Source of the DNA: Paraburkholderia ferrariae NBRC 106233
Lineage (GTDB): Bacteria; Pseudomonadota; Gammaproteobacteria; Burkholderiales; Burkholderiaceae
Direction: 5' to 3'
NCBI RefSeq assembly: GCF_000685035.1
Contig: NZ_BAYB01000014.1
Location: forward strand, 62,001 to 126,000
Length of the DNA stretch: 64,000 nucleotides
In this document: positions 34,009 to 43,824 of the stretch, one piece after another
How the letters are laid out: the number at the start of each line of letters is the position of its first letter
How positions within the stretch are numbered: the stretch's first letter is position 1
Translations under genes and position numbers: made by a program
The notes under the pieces: model-generated
Databases searched by the model: none
Told to the model about the DNA's origin: nothing
The model's input: the letters and a program-made list of their open reading frames with translations, nothing else

Positions 34009-35277
34009 TCAATTGCGCACCGACGCCGTGTGCTCCGGCTGCTCCGACGCAGGCTCGATGCGCATTGCCAGTCCCGCACGGGAACGCGCCCCCGGCGCGG
34101 CCGATGCCGAAGCTTGCGCGGCACCTGCCGGCTGCTCGTGCAGCAAGGCGGTGAGCGCTCTCACCATGCCGTCCATCGCAAAGCGCGCCTCGAAGGTTTT
34201 GCGCGCCTGGGTGCGCATGGCGTCGCGCGCGGTCTCGTCGAGCGCCCGCCACGTGGCGAGCAGGCGCTGCGTGCCCGCCACCGTATCCGGTGCGACGATG
34301 CCCGCGCCGTCCGATTCGATCTCGCGCCACACGTTCACCTTGTCCGAGACCAGCACGGGCAGCCCGCACGCCAGCGCTTCGGCCACCGAAACGCCGAAGT
34401 TCTCCTGATGCGAGGGCAGCACGAACACGTCGCTCGCGTAGAACGCGCCCCACTTGAGATTGCCTTGCAGCATGCCCGGCCAGCTGATGCGGTGCGCGAT
34501 GCCGTGCGACTGCGCAACGGCCTGCAAGGCGCTCTGCCAGTTGCCCTGGTCGGGGCCGGCCATCAGCAGATGGGCGTCGGGCGTTTCGCGCGCATGTTCG
34601 GCAAAGGCGCGCACCAGCATGTCGCAGCCTTTCTTCGGATGAAGGCGCCCGAGAAAGAGCACGATGCGCTTGTTCTGCAGATGCGGCGAGGCGCGCAGGA
34701 ACGCTGCGCGCAGCATCTCGGGCTCGTCGCGCGGCGCGTTGGTGCCGAACGGCACGACGCGTTCGTTCGCGCGGTAGAGCCAGAACGATTCGCGCGCGAG
34801 CAGGCGTTCCTCGTCGGTCGTGAAGATCACGGCGGCCGCGTCGCGCAGCACACGGTATTCGGCCCACGGCCAGTAGGCCCACTTCTTCAGATGCTTGAGC
34901 GGATAGGTGAGGCGGAACCACGGGTCGAGCATGCCGTGCGCGTACACGTAGTAGGGCACGTCCATCTTGCGCAGGGCGCACCACGCGCCATAGCCGTGGT
35001 ACTGCCATAGCCCGTGGACGATCACCGCGTCGAAGCGCACCGCGTGCGCGCGCAGCCACGGCACGTAGTCGGGGCAATAGCCGTAGTGGCCGTGCGCGGG
35101 GCCCAGCACGTGCAGCGGCAGCGGGAAATCGCGCACGTAGGGGACGTCGATGGGGTCGAGCGTTGCCACTTCGATCTGATGGCCCGATGCCGCCATGGCG
35201 AGGCCGCTCTGGCGCACGCCTTCGATCGGGCCGCCCGAGCGCGGATCGACGGTCGAAACGAGGTGCAGGATCTTCAT
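34009..35277 (-). CDS. Glycosyltransferase, GT4 family
   Basis: 422 aa from the ATG at 35277. N-terminal MKILHLVSTVDPRSGGPIEGVRQ and C-terminal ENFGVSVAEALACGLPVLVS, with the EX7E donor-binding motif, define a GT4 GT-B enzyme. Its start overlaps the stop of the upstream polymerase gene in an ATGA arrangement, so the two are translationally coupled. The C terminus has an Ala/Pro-rich tail. Sugar specificity unknown. Confidence 0.88.
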   Translation of the reverse strand: MKILHLVSTVDPRSGGPIEGVRQSGLAMAASGHQIEVATLDPIDVPYVRDFPLPLHVLGPAHGHYGYCPDYVPWLRAHAVRFDAVIVHGLWQYHGYGAWCALRKMDVPYYVYAHGMLDPWFRLTYPLKHLKKWAYWPWAEYRVLRDAAAVIFTTDEERLLARESFWLYRANERVVPFGTNAPRDEPEMLRAAFLRASPHLQNKRIVLFLGRLHPKKGCDMLVRAFAEHARETPDAHLLMAGPDQGNWQSALQAVAQSHGIAHRISWPGMLQGNLKWGAFYASDVFVLPSHQENFGVSVAEALACGLPVLVSDKVNVWREIESDGAGIVAPDTVAGTQRLLATWRALDETARDAMRTQARKTFEARFAMDGMVRALTALLHEQPAGAAQASASAAPGARSRAGLAMRIEPASEQPEHTASVRN

Positions 35278-36686
35278 CGGGGCTCCGGGGTCGCGTACGT
35301 GTTGAGCGGCGCCGCTGCGGGCGCCGGTGGCCGGAAGGTCGGCTCGATGGGGGGCCGCACGAAGGGTTCGCGCAGAATGGGTTCGAGGGGTTCGCGCCGG
35401 CGTGCGAGGTCCAGCCGGTAGTGCAGCCGCGCATACAGCGACACCACGAGGCCGAGCGCGATCCCGTAGACGAGGCCCGAGAAGCGCGGCCCGAGCGGGT
35501 TGCCGCCGATCGAGGCGCCCGGCAGGGCGGCGAGCACGAGGAGCGCCATGCTGAGCGGCATCAGCAGCGGCTCGCGCGGAGCGATGCGGTGCCAGCGCCG
35601 GAACGCGGTGCCGCCCCACACGAGCGCGACGATCACCGCGAGCGGCATGCAGGCCCCGAACACGAGGCCTTCGGCGTAGAACTGGTACACCCAGAAGTTA
35701 TGGCCGGCCACCCAGTCGCTGATCGCGAAGTAATCCTCCTTGCTGAAGGTTTCCTGCACATAGGGGTAGTAGATCGGCGAGTAGCGGTACTCGTGGCCAT
35801 AGCCCTTGCCGAACAGCAGCGACTCCGCCGAGGCGCTCACCTGGTCGTACTGATCGCGGATTTCGGCGATCCGCGTGACGGTGGTCGGATCGCGGTCGGA
35901 GTCGCTGTTTTGCGCGGCGTCGATGCGCTGCGTCCAGTGGTTGGTGATGGACGGAAAGAGCCAGGCAGTGCCGGCGCCGAGCGCGGCGACGCACAGCAGC
36001 GCCGCGGTGACGCGCGTGATCGCGCGCAGCATGTGGCGCAGCGAAGGCGCCGCGAGCCACGCGGCGAAGAGCGCGAGCAGCACGGTGGCGAGCAGGAGGC
36101 TGCGCGTGACGCTCAGCAGTTCGACCACGAGCGTGCCGATGAACACCGCCACCATCGCCGGGGAAAAGCGCCGCGCGACGATGAACTGATGCAGCAGCAT
36201 GCCTTGCAGTGCGAGCATGGTGGGCGAGACGATCCGAAAGCGGATGTCCGAGAGCGGACCGCCCACGGCCATCAGGCCGAAGAAGAAGGTGAACACGAGC
36301 CCGATCACGTTCGCGTAGTACAGCGCGCGCTCGATCTGCCCGAGACGATACGGGTGCCACGGACGGCACATGGCCGCATAGCCGAGCCCGAACAGCAGAA
36401 ACGGCAGCAGCACGCGCAGATAGTTGCCGAAGGGATTGTGCTGCAGCACCTGCGCGACCAGGCTGCCGCAGATGCTCAGCACGATTGCGCCCGTCACGAA
36501 CGTGCGCAGGCGCGACGCGCGCGTGAAGCGCGGGCCGATCATCGCGAGGACGACGGCGCCTGCCAGTGCCGGAAAGACGACTGCCCATTGCGCGCCGTGA
36601 CCGAACTGGGCGTCGGGCGCCTTGTAGTCGAATGCGAGCGGCACGAAGCACATCCAGATCCACAGGACGGTAGTTTTGTTTCGCAT
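35274..36686 (-). CDS. wzy: Predicted polysaccharide polymerase (Wzy-like)
   Basis: 470 aa from the ATG at 36686, preceded by GGGAG. About ten hydrophobic segments with a large periplasmic loop (roughly residues 250-350, rich in Tyr/Asp/Arg: QRIDAAQNSDSDRDPTT, YGHEYRYSPIYYPYVQE, GHNFWVYQFYAEG). This is the topology of Wzy polymerases and O-antigen ligases. Sequence similarity in this group is low, so the Wzy role is inferred from the presence of Wzx, Wzc and Wza here and the lack of another candidate. The C-terminal tail is Pro-rich. Confidence 0.75.
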   Translation of the reverse strand: MRNKTTVLWIWMCFVPLAFDYKAPDAQFGHGAQWAVVFPALAGAVVLAMIGPRFTRASRLRTFVTGAIVLSICGSLVAQVLQHNPFGNYLRVLLPFLLFGLGYAAMCRPWHPYRLGQIERALYYANVIGLVFTFFFGLMAVGGPLSDIRFRIVSPTMLALQGMLLHQFIVARRFSPAMVAVFIGTLVVELLSVTRSLLLATVLLALFAAWLAAPSLRHMLRAITRVTAALLCVAALGAGTAWLFPSITNHWTQRIDAAQNSDSDRDPTTVTRIAEIRDQYDQVSASAESLLFGKGYGHEYRYSPIYYPYVQETFSKEDYFAISDWVAGHNFWVYQFYAEGLVFGACMPLAVIVALVWGGTAFRRWHRIAPREPLLMPLSMALLVLAALPGASIGGNPLGPRFSGLVYGIALGLVVSLYARLHYRLDLARRREPLEPILREPFVRPPIEPTFRPPAPAAAPLNTYATPEPR

Positions 36687-36994
36687 CGGCAGTTCTCCCG
36701 GTGCGGTGCGTCGGTTCGCACGCAGCAACGCGCCGCATGCGAAGGTTCGATTCACTATAAAACGCGGGAAGCCGGGGGCGGGCAGCGGTGGCGCGAAGCA
36801 CCTGGGTTGTGGCGGCAAAAGGCATAAGGAGACGCTGCGGGGCCCGTCTCGCCGTGCGTCCGGACGCTGGCGGGAGCGGCCTTTGCGGGCTGTCCGAGAA
36901 CGCTGGCAAGTTGGCGTGCGCAGACAGGCGGCGATGAGCATGATGAGGACGGCATCGGTATGATCTGCCGCCGGCTAAAAGCGAGGTGGGCGTC
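36687..36994. promoter_or_regulatory. Divergent intergenic region, polymerase versus acyltransferase
   Basis: Gene-free gap between two divergent genes. Read on the minus strand, TATAGT (36754-36759) is a good -10 for the polymerase transcript, about 70 bases before its ATG. I saw no clear plus-strand promoter. Confidence 0.4.
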
Positions 36995-38158
36995 ATGAAC
37001 TTATTGCACGGCGCGCGATCGACGGCGCGTGGGCGGTCCGTCGAGCTCGACTTCGTGCGGGGCATTGCGATCCTCGCGGTGATGGGCTTTCACTTTCATA
37101 CGGTGAATACGGGCCATGCCTGGGTGTCCTTCATCGAGTACCCGCTTAAGAGCTTCGGCCATGAGGGCGTCAATCTTTTCTTTACGTTAAGCGGTTTTCT
37201 CGTGGGCGGCCTGCTGCTGCGCCAGTACGCGCAAACGGGCCAGATTGCCGCGCGGCGCTTCATCGTGCGGCGGATCTTCAAGATCTGGCCCGCGTACTAC
37301 GTGCTGATCCTCTTTCACGTGATCGCGGGGCGCCATCCGCGCGACACGTTTCTCTGGCAAAACCTCACGCACCTGCAGAACTACTTCGGCACCTCCATTA
37401 CGCAGACATGGAGCCTGGCCGTTGAAGAGCATTTCTATCTGTTTTTGCCCGCGTTCCTGATCCTGCTCGCACATTTCCGGCTGCGCGCGAATGCGCTGAT
37501 CGGCGTGATGGCCGTGATCTGCGCGCTCGTGCTCGGCGCGCGTTGCGCCGCCGTGGTGAGCGGCAATCTGGAAGCCGCGTTCGCTTTCACGCAGTACCGC
37601 ATCGACAGCCTGCTGATCGGCGTCATGCTCGCCACCCTCTACTGGATGAAGCCCGAAGTCTGGCGCAGCCTCGCCGCGAAGCGCAACTGGCTGATCGGCG
37701 CCGTGGCGCTGCTCATGGCCTGGCTCGCGCTCGCGACGCGCGACGTCGCGCTCGACGAGAGCATCGGCTTCACGCTCCAGGCCATCGGTTTTTGCGCACT
37801 GATCGTGCTCGTGGTCGAGCACTCGGGAGATTTGCGAACGTCGTGGGCGTATCGCGGGATTGCGTGGCTCGGGCTGTACTCGTATGGCATCTACCTCTGG
37901 CATTCGCTCGCGCTCGCGCCCGGCGACTATCTGATCCACAAGGCGAGTGCGCTCGGCGTGCCGCCGCTACTCGCGTGGCCCGTCGTGCTGGGCGCGCAGT
38001 ACGTCATTGCCGTGGTGCTGGGTTACGCCACCACGCGCGCGATCGAGTTCCCGTTCCTGCGTTTGCGCGATGCCGTGTTTCCGGATCGCCGCGCGCCGGT
38101 TATCGTGCCGCCGGCACCCGACGACGACGTTCCTGCTGTCGATGGCAAGGTGGCTTGA
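36995..38158 (+). CDS. Membrane acyltransferase, family 3
   Basis: Acyltransferase-3 (OafA/NodX type) that adds acyl groups, usually O-acetyl, to sugars. About ten transmembrane segments; N-terminal LDFVRGIAILAVMGFHFHT holds the conserved Arg and His, and VNLFFTLSGFLVGGLLLR is family-typical. 387 aa from the ATG at 36995, with GAGG eight bases upstream; the GTG at 36986 overlaps that element. The last 25 residues are an acidic/Pro-rich tail. Likely a second decoration activity beside the WcaF-like enzyme. Confidence 0.9.
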   Translation: MNLLHGARSTARGRSVELDFVRGIAILAVMGFHFHTVNTGHAWVSFIEYPLKSFGHEGVNLFFTLSGFLVGGLLLRQYAQTGQIAARRFIVRRIFKIWPAYYVLILFHVIAGRHPRDTFLWQNLTHLQNYFGTSITQTWSLAVEEHFYLFLPAFLILLAHFRLRANALIGVMAVICALVLGARCAAVVSGNLEAAFAFTQYRIDSLLIGVMLATLYWMKPEVWRSLAAKRNWLIGAVALLMAWLALATRDVALDESIGFTLQAIGFCALIVLVVEHSGDLRTSWAYRGIAWLGLYSYGIYLWHSLALAPGDYLIHKASALGVPPLLAWPVVLGAQYVIAVVLGYATTRAIEFPFLRLRDAVFPDRRAPVIVPPAPDDDVPAVDGKVA

Positions 38159-38248
38159 GTCGGTATTCGTTCGGAACGGATTTATTAAGCTATGCCTGGT
38201 ATCGCCTGGTTTTCATAGAGCACTGGATAGTACGAGGCGTGGCAACGT

Positions 38249-39574
38249 TCAATCGAGCGTTGCCTGCAACGTGCGCTTGAACTGGTCAAGCGTGTTGCGC
38301 GCGAGCAGATGGTCGACCGGGAGCGAAAGCGGCGCTGCGCCGCTGCGCCAGCGTTCGCACAGGATGTCGATCGCGCGCGCGATCGAGTCCGGCTCCAGGT
38401 CGTCGATCAGCGGGCCGAGCGCGCCGTCGCGGCAAAACCAGCCGATCAGGCCGCCCGCGATTGCGATCACCGGCTTGCCGAAGCGGTACGCCTGCACGAG
38501 CACGCCGCTCATGCCGTAGTGATGCCGGTAGCCAAGCCAGACGGCGTCGCAGGCGGAGAAGAGATCGCGCTCCATGTCCTCGGGCACGAACCGGTCGAAG
38601 ATCACCGGCGCGGGCGAGAGGTGCGGCGCGTGCGCGGCGATGAAGGTGCGCGTCTCTTCGTCCTGTTCGCCCGCAATCACGAGGCACGGTGCATCGCCCT
38701 TGCGCATGAGCACCTGCATCAGTTCGCGTATGCCCTTGCGTTCGCTGATCGCGCCGTAGACGAGCAGATAGCGCGTGCGCGCGGCGAGCCCCAGCCGTCT
38801 GCGTGCGACCTGGGTATCGGCCGCGGGCGTCTGCGGAAACGGATCGGCAACGTAGGCGAGCGGCGCGGCGCGCGTGGGGTGGGTGCCTGCGAACCAGTCG
38901 GGCAGCGTGGGATCGATGGTGAAGAGCGTGCGCAGTCCGCGCGCGCGCATGCCGAGCCTGAAGAGCATCGACTTCACCGGATCGACGAGCGGGCGGCGCG
39001 GCGTGCGCAGGCCGATGCCCGCATGATGGAACGTCATGCCCATGACGATGGCGATCCAGGGCGTCTTGCCGAACGGCGAGCCGAGGCCCGCGAGCGTATA
39101 GAAGAAGTAGTCCGCGTAAGGCGCCACGACGAGCCGCACGTTCATGGTGCGGTTGAGTTCGGCAAGCGCGCGTGCATAGAAGTTGTGAAAGCGCGCATGG
39201 ACGCTCAGGTCGCGCAGCAAGCCGCGCGGGACCGTGTGCAGGTCGGTGAGCACCAATGCGAGGTCGGGCCGCGCTTCGCGCGTGACGCGCTGGGCGAGCG
39301 GATGAGCCGCGTATTCCGTGTCCGTGACGATGACACAACGATGCCCGGCCTCGATGCAGGCCTGGGCGATCCAGTCGACGTAGCGCCAGCGGTGGCCGGT
39401 GAAGTTCGGCTCGATGATGGCGATCCAGCCTTCGCTCGCCGCAGGTTCGGCGCGCGGCGCCGCGGGCGCTTCGGCGAGGCTCGCCGGCGCCTCGCCGGGA
39501 AGCGCGGCAGAGTCCGGGGAGTCGGCGGACGCGGGGGCGGTGCGGCGGTATCCGGGGATCGACGCAGTTTCCAT
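38249..39574 (-). CDS. Glycosyltransferase, GT-B fold
   Basis: 441 aa from the ATG at 39574. An Ala/Pro/Ser-rich N-terminal stretch (to about residue 45) is followed by IAIIEPNFTGHRWRYVDWIAQACIEAGHRC, and the C-terminal domain has YLLVYGAISERKGIRELMQVL and GYRHHYGMSGVLVQAYRFGKPVIAI, typical of GT4-like enzymes. On the minus strand, divergent from wzx. Sugar specificity unknown. Confidence 0.82.
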   Translation of the reverse strand: METASIPGYRRTAPASADSPDSAALPGEAPASLAEAPAAPRAEPAASEGWIAIIEPNFTGHRWRYVDWIAQACIEAGHRCVIVTDTEYAAHPLAQRVTREARPDLALVLTDLHTVPRGLLRDLSVHARFHNFYARALAELNRTMNVRLVVAPYADYFFYTLAGLGSPFGKTPWIAIVMGMTFHHAGIGLRTPRRPLVDPVKSMLFRLGMRARGLRTLFTIDPTLPDWFAGTHPTRAAPLAYVADPFPQTPAADTQVARRRLGLAARTRYLLVYGAISERKGIRELMQVLMRKGDAPCLVIAGEQDEETRTFIAAHAPHLSPAPVIFDRFVPEDMERDLFSACDAVWLGYRHHYGMSGVLVQAYRFGKPVIAIAGGLIGWFCRDGALGPLIDDLEPDSIARAIDILCERWRSGAAPLSLPVDHLLARNTLDQFKRTLQATLD

Positions 39575-39814
39575 GGCGGCAACGAGGCGTTGGGCGTTGC
39601 GACCAACATAGCAGTGCGGCACGTGCGATGCGCGCCAATTTGCGCTTTGGGCTGGCTGAAAATGCCTGGAGCAGAAGTCTCCCGGCCCGGATCGCCGCCG
39701 TGACCGAATCCGCCTGGCAGATGGCGCTTCGTGACATGCCGGCCGCGGTAACGTGATCCTCGACTCCGACCGCTGCGTTTCCGGCGACGGCGATCCAACC
39801 ACGGGAGGCCCCGA

Positions 39815-41062
39815 TTGCGCGCGATGCGGCTGCCGGCATGGTCGGTGAAAGCGGGCTTCGGCCCGGGCGCGGCGACCTGGGTGTTGCTGCAGCAGGTCGT
39901 CGTGCGCGGTCTAGTGGCCGTCAAATTTCTGCTGATCGGCCGCATCCTCGGACCTTCGGCAATCGGGCTCGCGAGCGTCGCGCTGCTCGCCGTCACGATA
40001 GCCGAAGCGCTCTCCGACACGGGGCTCGCACAGGCCGTGATCCAGGGGCCCGCGCCGCCCACCCGCGACCAGTTCGGCGCGGTATGGACCACGCTCGCCA
40101 CGCGCGGCCTTCTGATCGCGCTCCTGCTCGTCGCGTGCGCGCCGCTCATGAATGCGCAGTTCCATCTGGGCGGGGCGCTCGGGCTCGTGCAGCTCGCGGC
40201 GCTGCTGCCGCTCTTGCGTGGGCTGGCCTCGCCGGCCTACTTCATCGCGCAGCGCGAGCGCCGCTTTCAGCACGTTGCGGGTATCGAGATTTCGTCGGCC
40301 TGCGTGGATTGCGGCGTCGGTGTCGGGCTCGCGCTGGCCGGCGCGGGGCCCTATGCGCTCCTGCTGGGCATGATGACGGGCGAAGCCTTCAAGGGCATGC
40401 TCACGTGGACGACGCTTTCGCCGCGTCCGCCCGTGCGGCTCTCGTGGGCCGGCATTGGCCACTACATCGGTTTTAGCCGCTGGATCTGGGCGAGCAGCGT
40501 GATCATTCTCGTCTCCAACCAGTTCGACAAGGTCGTAGTCGGCAAGCTGCTCGGGCCCACGCAACTGGGCGCCTGGCAGATGTCGTCGAAGCTCGCGCAG
40601 ATGCTGCTCGCCGATGCGGCCATCGCCATGTCGCAGTATCTCTTTCCCACCTTCGCCGCGCACCATCGCGGCGGCCCGCAGACGGCCGCGCGCCTCTTCC
40701 GGATCTATCTGGGCGTGGCGGCGCTGGGCCTTGCCGCCGTGGTCGTCGTGCTGCGCTTCGCCGCCGAGCCGCTCTTTCTTTTCGTGCTCGGCGCCGCGTG
40801 GCTGCCGGCCGTGCCGCTCTTTCGCATCTTCGTCATCAACATGGCGGTGGCCGCGCTGAACACGGTGCTGGCTTCGTATCTGCGCGCGGTAGGCGATGCG
40901 CGTGCCGTCACGGTGGCTTCGCTGATCCAGGTGGTCGTACTGCTCGCGGCCGTGCCGCTCGCGATGCATCGCTGGGGTGTGATGGGCATTGCGTGGGCGA
41001 TGACGCTCGGGCTTGTTTCGGGCGCCGCGTGGATGCTCTATCGCGTGTGGAAGCAGCGCTGA
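39815..41062 (+). CDS. wzx: Polysaccharide repeat-unit flippase (Wzx-like)
   Basis: Moves lipid-linked repeat units across the inner membrane. 415 aa with about twelve predicted membrane helices and the polysaccharide-biosynthesis signature region (GRILGPSAIGLASVALLAVTIAEALSDTGLAQAVIQ and FDKVVVGKLLGPTQLGAWQMSSKL). I favour the TTG start at 39815 because GGGAGG lies six bases upstream; the ATG at 39824 is the alternative. It follows the convention of one Wzx per Wzy-dependent locus. Confidence 0.88.
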   Translation: MRAMRLPAWSVKAGFGPGAATWVLLQQVVVRGLVAVKFLLIGRILGPSAIGLASVALLAVTIAEALSDTGLAQAVIQGPAPPTRDQFGAVWTTLATRGLLIALLLVACAPLMNAQFHLGGALGLVQLAALLPLLRGLASPAYFIAQRERRFQHVAGIEISSACVDCGVGVGLALAGAGPYALLLGMMTGEAFKGMLTWTTLSPRPPVRLSWAGIGHYIGFSRWIWASSVIILVSNQFDKVVVGKLLGPTQLGAWQMSSKLAQMLLADAAIAMSQYLFPTFAAHHRGGPQTAARLFRIYLGVAALGLAAVVVVLRFAAEPLFLFVLGAAWLPAVPLFRIFVINMAVAALNTVLASYLRAVGDARAVTVASLIQVVVLLAAVPLAMHRWGVMGIAWAMTLGLVSGAAWMLYRVWKQR

Positions 41063-41565
41063 ACGCGGGACCGCGCGACGCGTCACAACGCGCGCCGTTG
41101 CGCGCATTGCTTCGGGCGGCAGGCTCAACGCGAACAAGTGCACGACGCTCAGTCCCGCCGATCCCGGATAGCAGCCCACCCGGCAACGCAGGCTGATGGC
41201 CGCGATGGCCTCGTCGTCGAAGCGCGCGCGGTACCAGACCGCTCCGACTGAAAGCGTCGTCATGCTGGCGCAATGTGCCTGTAGCAGTTTTAGGCGAGGC
41301 GCGGCCAAAACGTAACCCCGCAATTTCTATGGAACGAATGACGCCGGTCGCGCCGCGCTATGGGTCATGCGGATTGCATTGCCGGTTCGCGTCGATCCCG
41401 TATCCGTCCCGTATCGATCAGTCGATGAATAGACTGTTTCGGACATCTGAATCGATCGGCGCCGGATGCGCGCAGAGGCCGTGCTAACCTCGAAACGTGC
41501 TGGAGTGCCATTCGATGCGCCGCGCGCGGCGGCCAGACGGTGCGCACAGGAACGCGGAGAAACCG
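41063..41565. other. Intergenic region between wzx and the GT2 gene
   Basis: About 500 bases without a convincing gene. A minus-strand frame starting near 41263 runs unbroken into the antisense of wzx and is probably spurious. I see short CCCGTATC direct repeats near 41396-41415 but no clear promoter or terminator. Confidence 0.5.
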
Positions 41566-42501
41566 ATGACGACTCTTGCAGCCGATGATCGACCGTTGCT
41601 CACCGCGGCGCAAACTCAGAGGGCGGCCTTGCGCGTCGCGGTGGTGATCGCAACGAAGGGGCGTCCCGCGGCAACCGCATGGGCCGTGCGCCTGCTCGCG
41701 CAACAAACGCAGCGTCCCGACCAGGTCCTGCTCTCGGCAACGAGCGCCGCCGACCTCGGTCCCTACGACGCGCACGGCCTGCGTATCGACGAACTGGTGG
41801 GCACCGCGGGTTCGAGCGTGCAGCGCAATCGCGCACTCGATGCGCTCGCACCGGAGATCGACGTCGTGATCTTCTTCGACGACGACTTCGCACCCGAACG
41901 CCACTGGGTCGAACAGTGCGCGGCGCTCTTCGAAAACGATTCCACGCTGATGGGTCTCTCGGGCCGAACGTTGCGTGACGGCGCAACGGGGCAGCCCGTG
42001 GCATGGGAAGAAGCCGTCGCGCTCGTGGACGGCGCGCAGCATACCGTGCTCGAGGCCGCGCCGCTGCGCGCCGGCGTCGATCTCTACGGCTGCAACATGG
42101 CGTGCCGCGCTGAGGCGATTGCCGATCTGCGTTTCGACGAACGTCTCGTGCTCTACGGCTGGATGGAAGACAAGGACTTTTCGCGGCGGCTCGCGCGGCG
42201 CGGCCGGCTCGCGTATAGCGACAGCCTGCTCGGCGTGCACCTCGGCATGCAGGGCGGGCGCGTGTCGGGGCGCCGCTTCGGCTACTCGCAGGTGGTCAAT
42301 GCGATGTATCTGTGCCGCAAGGGCGTGATGTCGAAGAAGGAAGCGGCCAGCAACATCGTGCGCGCGCTCTGCATGAACTGCGTGAAGTCGGTGCGCCCCG
42401 AAGCGCATCTCGACCGGCGCGGGCGCCTGATCGGCAACGTGATCGGGATTGCCGAGATGTGCCTCGGATCGGTGAAACCGGAGCGCGCCGCGCGGCTCTG
42501 A
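41566..42501 (+). CDS. Glycosyltransferase family 2
   Basis: GT-A enzyme, 311 aa from the ATG at 41566, with GGAG upstream; the frame opens at 41497 without a comparable signal. N-terminal VAVVIATKGRP, then GSSVQRNRALD and the metal-binding VIFFDDDFAPE (DDD replacing DXD), followed by GCNMACRAEAI and YGWMEDKDFSRRLARRG. It is the last gene of the exopolysaccharide locus before aroG. Acceptor and donor unknown. Confidence 0.86.
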   Translation: MTTLAADDRPLLTAAQTQRAALRVAVVIATKGRPAATAWAVRLLAQQTQRPDQVLLSATSAADLGPYDAHGLRIDELVGTAGSSVQRNRALDALAPEIDVVIFFDDDFAPERHWVEQCAALFENDSTLMGLSGRTLRDGATGQPVAWEEAVALVDGAQHTVLEAAPLRAGVDLYGCNMACRAEAIADLRFDERLVLYGWMEDKDFSRRLARRGRLAYSDSLLGVHLGMQGGRVSGRRFGYSQVVNAMYLCRKGVMSKKEAASNIVRALCMNCVKSVRPEAHLDRRGRLIGNVIGIAEMCLGSVKPERAARL

Positions 42502-42549
42502 GGCTCCAGGCCCGCGGCGCGCGCTCCCTGCATAGACCGGTTCGAAGCG

Positions 42550-43623
42550 TCAGTTGCCGCTGCCGCGCGCGACGCGGCGCTGCTTGACGCTTTCCGCGAG
42601 CCCTTCGAGCACGCCCACGCTTTCGTCCCAGCCGATGCAGCCATCGGTGATGCTCTGGCCGTAGGTGAGTGCGCAGCCTTCCTTGAGGTCCTGGCGGCCC
42701 GCCACGAGATGCGATTCGACCATCACGCCGATGATGCGTTCGTCGCCGGCGGCAAGCTGGCGGCCGATGTCGGCGCACACGGGAATCTGGTTCTCGTGCT
42801 TCTTCTGGCTGTTTGCGTGGCTCGCGTCGATCATCAGGCGCGCGGCGAGGCCGGCCTTGCCGATGTCGGCGCACGCGGCGTTTACGCTTTCGGCGTCGTA
42901 GTTCGGCGCTTTGCCGCCGCGCAGAATTACGTGGCAGTCCTCATTGCCGGCCGTCGAGACGATGGCCGAGTGGCCGCCCTTCGTCACCGAGAGGAAATGG
43001 TGCGGCTGCGAAGCGGCCTTGATCGCATCGACGGCGATCTTCACGTTGCCGTCCGTGCCATTCTTGAAGCCCACCGGGCACGAGAGGCCCGAGGCCAGTT
43101 CGCGGTGCACCTGCGACTCCGTCGTGCGCGCGCCGATGGCGCCCCACGAAACCAGATCGGCGATGTACTGCGGGCTGATCATGTCGAGGTACTCGGTGCC
43201 GGCGGGCAGGCCCAGTTCGTTGATGGCGACGAGCAACTCGCGCGCGGTGCGCAGGCCGTCGTTGATCTTGAAGCTGTTGTCGAGGAACGGGTCGTTGATG
43301 AGGCCCTTCCAGCCCACCGTCGTGCGCGGCTTTTCGAAGTACACGCGCATCACGATTTCGAGCTCGCCCGCGAAGCGCTTGCGCAGCGGCTGCAGCTTCT
43401 GCGCGTATTCGATGGCGGCCCGGGTGTCGTGGATCGAGCACGGGCCGATGATCACGATCAGACGGTCGTCCATGCCGTGCAGGATGCGGTGCAGCGCCTG
43501 GCGCGTTTCGTAGATCAGCGTCGAGGCGGCTTCCGAGCACGGGAATTCGCGGATCAGGTGCGCGGGCGGCGTGAGTTCTTTCAGTTCCCGGATGCGGACA
43601 TCGTCGGTATTGTGCGGGGGCAT
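42550..43623 (-). CDS. aroG: 3-deoxy-7-phosphoheptulonate (DAHP) synthase, class I
   Basis: Condenses phosphoenolpyruvate and erythrose-4-phosphate, the first step of the shikimate pathway. 357 aa. GPCSIHD, MRVYFEKPRTTVGWKGLINDP, VGFKNGTDGN, DASHANSQKKHENQ and GIMVES-like GVMVESHL are the class I signatures. AGGAG precedes the ATG. E. coli has three such isoenzymes sensitive to Phe, Tyr or Trp; which this one senses is not readable with certainty. A long leader with an aromatic leader peptide and terminator lies upstream, so transcription is probably attenuated by charged Phe, Tyr and Trp tRNA. Confidence 0.95.
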   Translation of the reverse strand: MPPHNTDDVRIRELKELTPPAHLIREFPCSEAASTLIYETRQALHRILHGMDDRLIVIIGPCSIHDTRAAIEYAQKLQPLRKRFAGELEIVMRVYFEKPRTTVGWKGLINDPFLDNSFKINDGLRTARELLVAINELGLPAGTEYLDMISPQYIADLVSWGAIGARTTESQVHRELASGLSCPVGFKNGTDGNVKIAVDAIKAASQPHHFLSVTKGGHSAIVSTAGNEDCHVILRGGKAPNYDAESVNAACADIGKAGLAARLMIDASHANSQKKHENQIPVCADIGRQLAAGDERIIGVMVESHLVAGRQDLKEGCALTYGQSITDGCIGWDESVGVLEGLAESVKQRRVARGSGN

Positions 43624-43764
43624 GGTCGTTTTCTCCTGATCCTGTCGTGTAGCGTGTCGGCGTCGATCAACGGTGGCGGCGCGGACGGGGCCTCAAAAAG
43701 CGGTTAGATGAAAATTGCGGCTCGAAAGTCGGTGTGGGTGTCGGTGTGGACGGCAATAAGGACG

Positions 43765-43795
43765 AAAAAAAACCGCCAGGCTTGGCTGGCGGTTT
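43765..43795 (-). terminator. Intrinsic terminator in the aroG leader (attenuator)
   Basis: Read on the minus strand: AAACCGCCAG, loop CCAAGC, CTGGCGGTTT, with a run of eight T (43772-43765). It lies 141 bases upstream of the aroG ATG. Its 5' arm CCGCCAGC (43785-43792) can alternatively pair with GCTGGCGG (43839-43846), an eight-base perfect antiterminator. Confidence 0.85.
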
Positions 43796-43824
43796 CTCGT
43801 GTATTCGGGGTCCTGCGCGTGCTA

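Noticed and set aside
39911..41323. Minus-strand frame opposite wzx, beginning near 41263 or earlier
   Set aside because: No ribosome binding site and almost entirely antisense to a well-supported flippase gene.
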